The notes under the pieces: model-generated
What the model was told of the DNA's origin: nothing
Seen by the model: only the letters and a program-made list of their open reading frames with translations
Database searches by the model: none
Source of the DNA: DASYSL01 sp036003365
Lineage (GTDB): Bacteria > Eisenbacteria > RBG-16-71-46 > DASYSL01
DNA: 34,834 nt
Reading direction: 5' to 3'
Assembly (NCBI GenBank): GCA_036003365.1
Contig: DASYSL010000089.1
Span: forward strand, 1 to 34,834
Position numbers and translations under genes: made by a program
Shown: one piece after another, positions 32,994-34,834 of the stretch
Layout: the number at the start of each line of letters is the position of its first letter
Position numbering within the stretch: position 1 is the first letter of the stretch

Positions 32994-34295
32994 ATGCTTC
33001 TTCTCGCCATCCTGCTCGTCTTCCTCAACGGCTTCTTCGTCGCCACCGAGTTCGCCATCGTCAAGGTGCGCGCGACCCGCCTGCGCGAGCTGGCGGAATC
33101 GGGGAACAACGCGGCCCGCGCCGCCGAGCGCGTGGTCGGCCAGCTCAACGCGTATCTGTCCGCGTGCCAGCTCGGGGTCACGGGCGCGAGCCTGGCCCTG
33201 GGCTGGATCGGCGAGCCGGCGCTCGCGCATCCGCTCGAGAGCTTGTTTTCCGCACTGGGCCCGCTGGCGGCTTTGGGCGCCCACGCCGTGGCCCTGGCGC
33301 TCGCCTTCACCTTGATCACCGTTCTTCACATCGTGCTCGGCGAGCAGGCGCCCAAGGCCTTGGCGATCCGCAATCCCGAGACCACCGCACTCGTGGTGGC
33401 GCGGCCCATCAACTGGTTCTTCCGGATCTTCTATCCGGCCATCTGGGCCCTCAACGCCATGTCGAACGGCGTGTTGCGCTTGCTCGGCGTCTCGCCCGAG
33501 ATGCAACAGGAAGCCGGGCACAGCCATGAGGAGCTGCGCATCCTGCTCGCCGAGAGCGAAGGCCCTGGCGGCGAGCGGCGCCGCGTGCTGCTCGAGCAGG
33601 CGCTCGACTTCCCGACGCGCCGGGTGCGCCAGCTCATGGTGCCGCGTGCGGACGTCGCTTACCTCGACATCCTCTCTCCCCTGCCCGAGCTGCTCGAGAC
33701 CGCACGCCGCGAAGGCTACACGCGCTATCCGCTCTGCCGTGACCACCTCGACGAGGTGCTCGGCATCGTGCACGTGCGCGATCTCTTTGCCGGCGCCGAT
33801 GCGCTGCGCTCGTCGGACGACTTGCTGCGTGTCGCACGCGAGCCTCTGTACGTGCCCGAGAGCGCGACCGCCGATCGGTTGCTGCGCCAGTTCCAGCAGC
33901 GCCGGCTGCACCTGGCGATCGTGGTGGACGAGTACGGCGGCACCTCCGGCCTGGCCACTCTAGAAGATGTCATCGAGGAGCTGGCCGGCGAGATCATGGA
34001 CGAGTTCGACGTCGAGGCTCCGGCGGTGGAAGACGCGGGCCCCGGCATCGTGCGGGTGGCCGGCAGCTATCCCGTCGCGGACCTGGCACGCCGCCTGGAC
34101 GTGGACATCGATACCGAGGAATCAGTCACCGTCGGCGGACTGGTGCAGGAAGAGCTGGGTCGCGTGGCCCGCACCGGCGACATCGTGCGTGTGGGCGAGT
34201 TGGGCCTTGTCGTCTTGGAGACGCGCGGGCGGCGCATCACCCGGGTCATCGCCGGGCCCTATGACGCGGTGGTGAAGCAGGCGCGCTCGGCCTAA
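32994..34295 (+). CDS. CNNM/CorC-type (hemolysin-family) membrane protein with CBS domains
   Basis: 433 aa from an ATG with GAGG upstream. Residues 1-185 are the DUF21/CNNM transmembrane domain (LLLAILLVFLNGFFVATEFAIVKVRATRL, then ACQLGVTGASLALGWIGEP and LGEQAPKALAIRNPE). Residues about 205-330 are a CBS pair (VPRADVAYLDILSPLPELLETARREGYTRYPLCRD; VVDEYGGTSGLATLEDVIEELAGEI). The CorC/HlyC C-terminal domain is about 345-425. The family includes Mg/Co-handling membrane proteins; the hemolysin name is historical. It converges on the prephenate dehydrogenase gene. Confidence 0.93.
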   Translation: MLLLAILLVFLNGFFVATEFAIVKVRATRLRELAESGNNAARAAERVVGQLNAYLSACQLGVTGASLALGWIGEPALAHPLESLFSALGPLAALGAHAVALALAFTLITVLHIVLGEQAPKALAIRNPETTALVVARPINWFFRIFYPAIWALNAMSNGVLRLLGVSPEMQQEAGHSHEELRILLAESEGPGGERRRVLLEQALDFPTRRVRQLMVPRADVAYLDILSPLPELLETARREGYTRYPLCRDHLDEVLGIVHVRDLFAGADALRSSDDLLRVAREPLYVPESATADRLLRQFQQRRLHLAIVVDEYGGTSGLATLEDVIEELAGEIMDEFDVEAPAVEDAGPGIVRVAGSYPVADLARRLDVDIDTEESVTVGGLVQEELGRVARTGDIVRVGELGLVVLETRGRRITRVIAGPYDAVVKQARSA

Positions 34296-34318
34296 TTGGT
34301 TGGCCCTTATCGTCCCTC

Positions 34319-34338
34319 AACAGGCCGTGCGGCCTGTT
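34319..34338. terminator. Stem-loop between convergent genes
   Basis: AACAGGCC and GGCCTGTT (34319-34338) form an eight-pair stem with a GTGC loop. The core CAGGCCGTGCGGCCTG is identical to the inner palindrome of unit B at 1534-1549. A second small inverted repeat, GTGAA-ACAA-TTCAC (34340-34353), follows. A T tract is lacking, so terminator function is inferred from position. Confidence 0.5.
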
Positions 34339-34380
34339 CGTGAAACAATTCACAAACTGCCCCCGGGGGCCGCGCGCGAT

Positions 34381-34834
34381 CTAGCTCTTCCTCAGGAGAC
34401 GGTCGATCTCCCGCCCTACTTCCTTCCAGGCTCGCGCAACCTCACGGGCATTCGCCCGAACATAGGACATCGCCATTGCCGGATCACTCGCCGCGACTCG
34501 AGTGATGTCGCGGAAGCTGGGGCCAGAGAGGCCGGCGCGCGCGTGATCAGCGCCCACCCTGGCGAGCGAACGGGCGATCAGATACGGCAAGTGGCTCGTG
34601 CGCGCGAGCGCGCGGTCGTGGCGGTCGGGCGCCACGAGAAGCGGTCGGGCGCCGAGATCTCGGACGAGTTCGCGGACGATCGCCGGCAGCTTTCCCTGGG
34701 CCGGCCAGAGCACGAACGGCGCCCCGCGGAAGAGGTCCGGCCGCGCCGACGCGAATCCACGGCCCTCGTTGCCTGCGATGGGATGGCCGCCGACGGCTTT
34801 CACGTGACGGGAGGCCCGGCGCAGGGCCGCTGTC
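34381..34834 (-). CDS. tyrA: Prephenate dehydrogenase (TyrA), C-terminal part; 5' end outside window
   Basis: The frame is open to the right edge and ends at TAG (34383-34381); 150 residues are visible. The segment HVKAVGGHPIAGNEG, then LFRGAPFVLWP, and later RTSHLPYLIARSLA and GLSGPSFRDITRVAASDP follow the conserved order of TyrA: the GGHPMAG loop that starts the helical dimerisation domain, the SHLP substrate motif and the FRDxTRxAxSDP segment. The N-terminal Rossmann domain lies beyond the window. It acts in tyrosine biosynthesis, oxidising prephenate to 4-hydroxyphenylpyruvate. Confidence 0.88.
   Translation of the reverse strand, partial: TAALRRASRHVKAVGGHPIAGNEGRGFASARPDLFRGAPFVLWPAQGKLPAIVRELVRDLGARPLLVAPDRHDRALARTSHLPYLIARSLARVGADHARAGLSGPSFRDITRVAASDPAMAMSYVRANAREVARAWKEVGREIDRLLRKS

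Overview
The window is dense, high-GC bacterial DNA with no rRNA, tRNA, insertion sequence or CRISPR array that I can see. The gene set suggests a Gram-negative, probably uncultured, lineage of or near the FCB group, such as Candidatus Eisenbacteria or a relative. The clues are a DUF3078 protein, exported beta-propeller-like proteins (one with a C-terminal FlgD-like/sorting-type domain), a TonB-dependent receptor, AsmA, Ser/Thr kinase signalling and the squalene genes hpnCDE. The taxonomic call is an inference.

Left third (1-12.5 kb): the end of an unknown gene; an exported propeller protein; a 48-bp-period palindrome array; a minus-strand cluster encoding a kinase/NTPase/TPR giant, a DUF3078 protein, a DUF3303 protein and a CPBP protease; a sigma-54-type promoter in front of a GAF plus degenerate-GGDEF protein that keeps the c-di-GMP inhibitory (I) site; two exported envelope proteins; an EamA transporter; a carboxypeptidase-regulatory-like lipoprotein; and a second propeller protein that overlaps it tail to tail.

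Middle (12.5-24 kb): a TonB-dependent receptor with a small secreted protein; a minus-strand metal-uptake cluster (His/Cys-rich small protein, outer-membrane barrel with a His-rich loop, ZnuA-like binding protein, ZnuB-like permease) without its ATPase; a peptide-ABC operon (binding lipoprotein and two permeases), also without ATPases; a second two-unit palindrome array with the same 48-bp period; and a thioesterase/parvulin-lipoprotein pair.

Right third (24-34.8 kb): a large AsmA-like protein; an overlapping orphan RnfD-like/DUF2330 pair; hpnC-hpnD-hpnE, which make squalene; an exported HAD phosphatase; a CNNM/CorC-type CBS protein; and a 5'-truncated prephenate dehydrogenase gene.

Most interesting: the sigma-54-preceded putative c-di-GMP receptor, the period-48 palindrome arrays at convergent gene junctions, the metal-uptake cluster with histidine-rich periplasmic and outer-membrane parts, and the RnfD-like/DUF2330 pair.
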